From NCBI GenBank assembly GCA_030450535.1, contig JAKDIK010000177.1, positions 1-5,903 of the forward strand: 5,903 bases of DNA. Direction: 5' to 3'. Made by a program: the position numbers and the translations under genes. Positions within the stretch are counted from its first letter, which is position 1. Every line of letters starts with the position of its first letter. Of the stretch, positions 5,847 to 5,903 are shown piece after piece. The notes under the pieces were generated by a model. That model was not told the origin of the DNA, did no database searches, and saw nothing but the letters and a program-made list of their open reading frames with translations. This DNA is from Propionibacteriaceae bacterium. GTDB taxonomy: Bacteria > Actinomycetota > Actinomycetes > Propionibacteriales > Propionibacteriaceae.

Positions 5847-5903
5847 TCAGTCGATGCGGTCCCAGACGATCGGGCTGGGTGGGACCGCGTCCGGGCCGAT
5901 CGT
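5847..5903 (-). CDS. C-terminal fragment of an upstream gene (5' part beyond window)
   Basis: A minus-strand frame enters from the right edge and ends at a TGA at 5847, giving 18 codons that end in PPSPIVWDRID. The stop lies 30 nt before the hydrolase start, the spacing expected in an operon. The stretch is too short for family assignment, and an open frame this short is weak evidence in GC-rich DNA; the support is mainly position and protein-like composition. Confidence 0.45.
   Translation of the reverse strand, partial: TIGPDAVPPSPIVWDRID

Overview
The window is GC-rich throughout. It has short intergenic gaps, a GTG start, and two genes whose -10-like boxes sit exactly where a leaderless mRNA would place them. 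This points to an actinobacterial chromosome. A propionibacterium-like or related lineage is plausible from the protein flavour, but the sequence alone does not settle it. I see no tRNA, rRNA, insertion sequence, integrase, phage gene or CRISPR array.

Layout from left to right: (1) a minus-strand gene of unknown function, cut by the left edge, with a proline-glutamate repeat tail; (2) minus-strand tpx, an atypical 2-Cys thiol peroxidase; (3) plus-strand cimA, citramalate synthase, divergent from tpx across a 180-bp gap holding three perfect palindromes; (4) a minus-strand vapBC-type toxin-antitoxin pair with a GTGA start/stop overlap, convergent with cimA; (5) a plus-strand DUF1707-domain protein divergent from vapB, both with predicted leaderless promoters; (6) a convergent 153-bp gap with no gene; (7) a minus-strand membrane-anchored alpha/beta hydrolase with a BAAT-type C-terminal domain, preceded at 30 bp by the last 18 codons of another minus-strand gene that runs off the right edge.

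The genes do not form one pathway. Tpx is peroxide defence, CimA starts the pyruvate route to isoleucine (via 2-oxobutyrate), VapBC is a small autoregulated toxin-antitoxin module, and the DUF1707 protein and the hydrolase have no assigned physiological role. I see no convincing previously undescribed system. The points most worth a second look are the palindromes between tpx and cimA, the back-to-back leaderless promoters between vapB and the DUF1707 gene, and the membrane-anchored form of the BAAT-type hydrolase.
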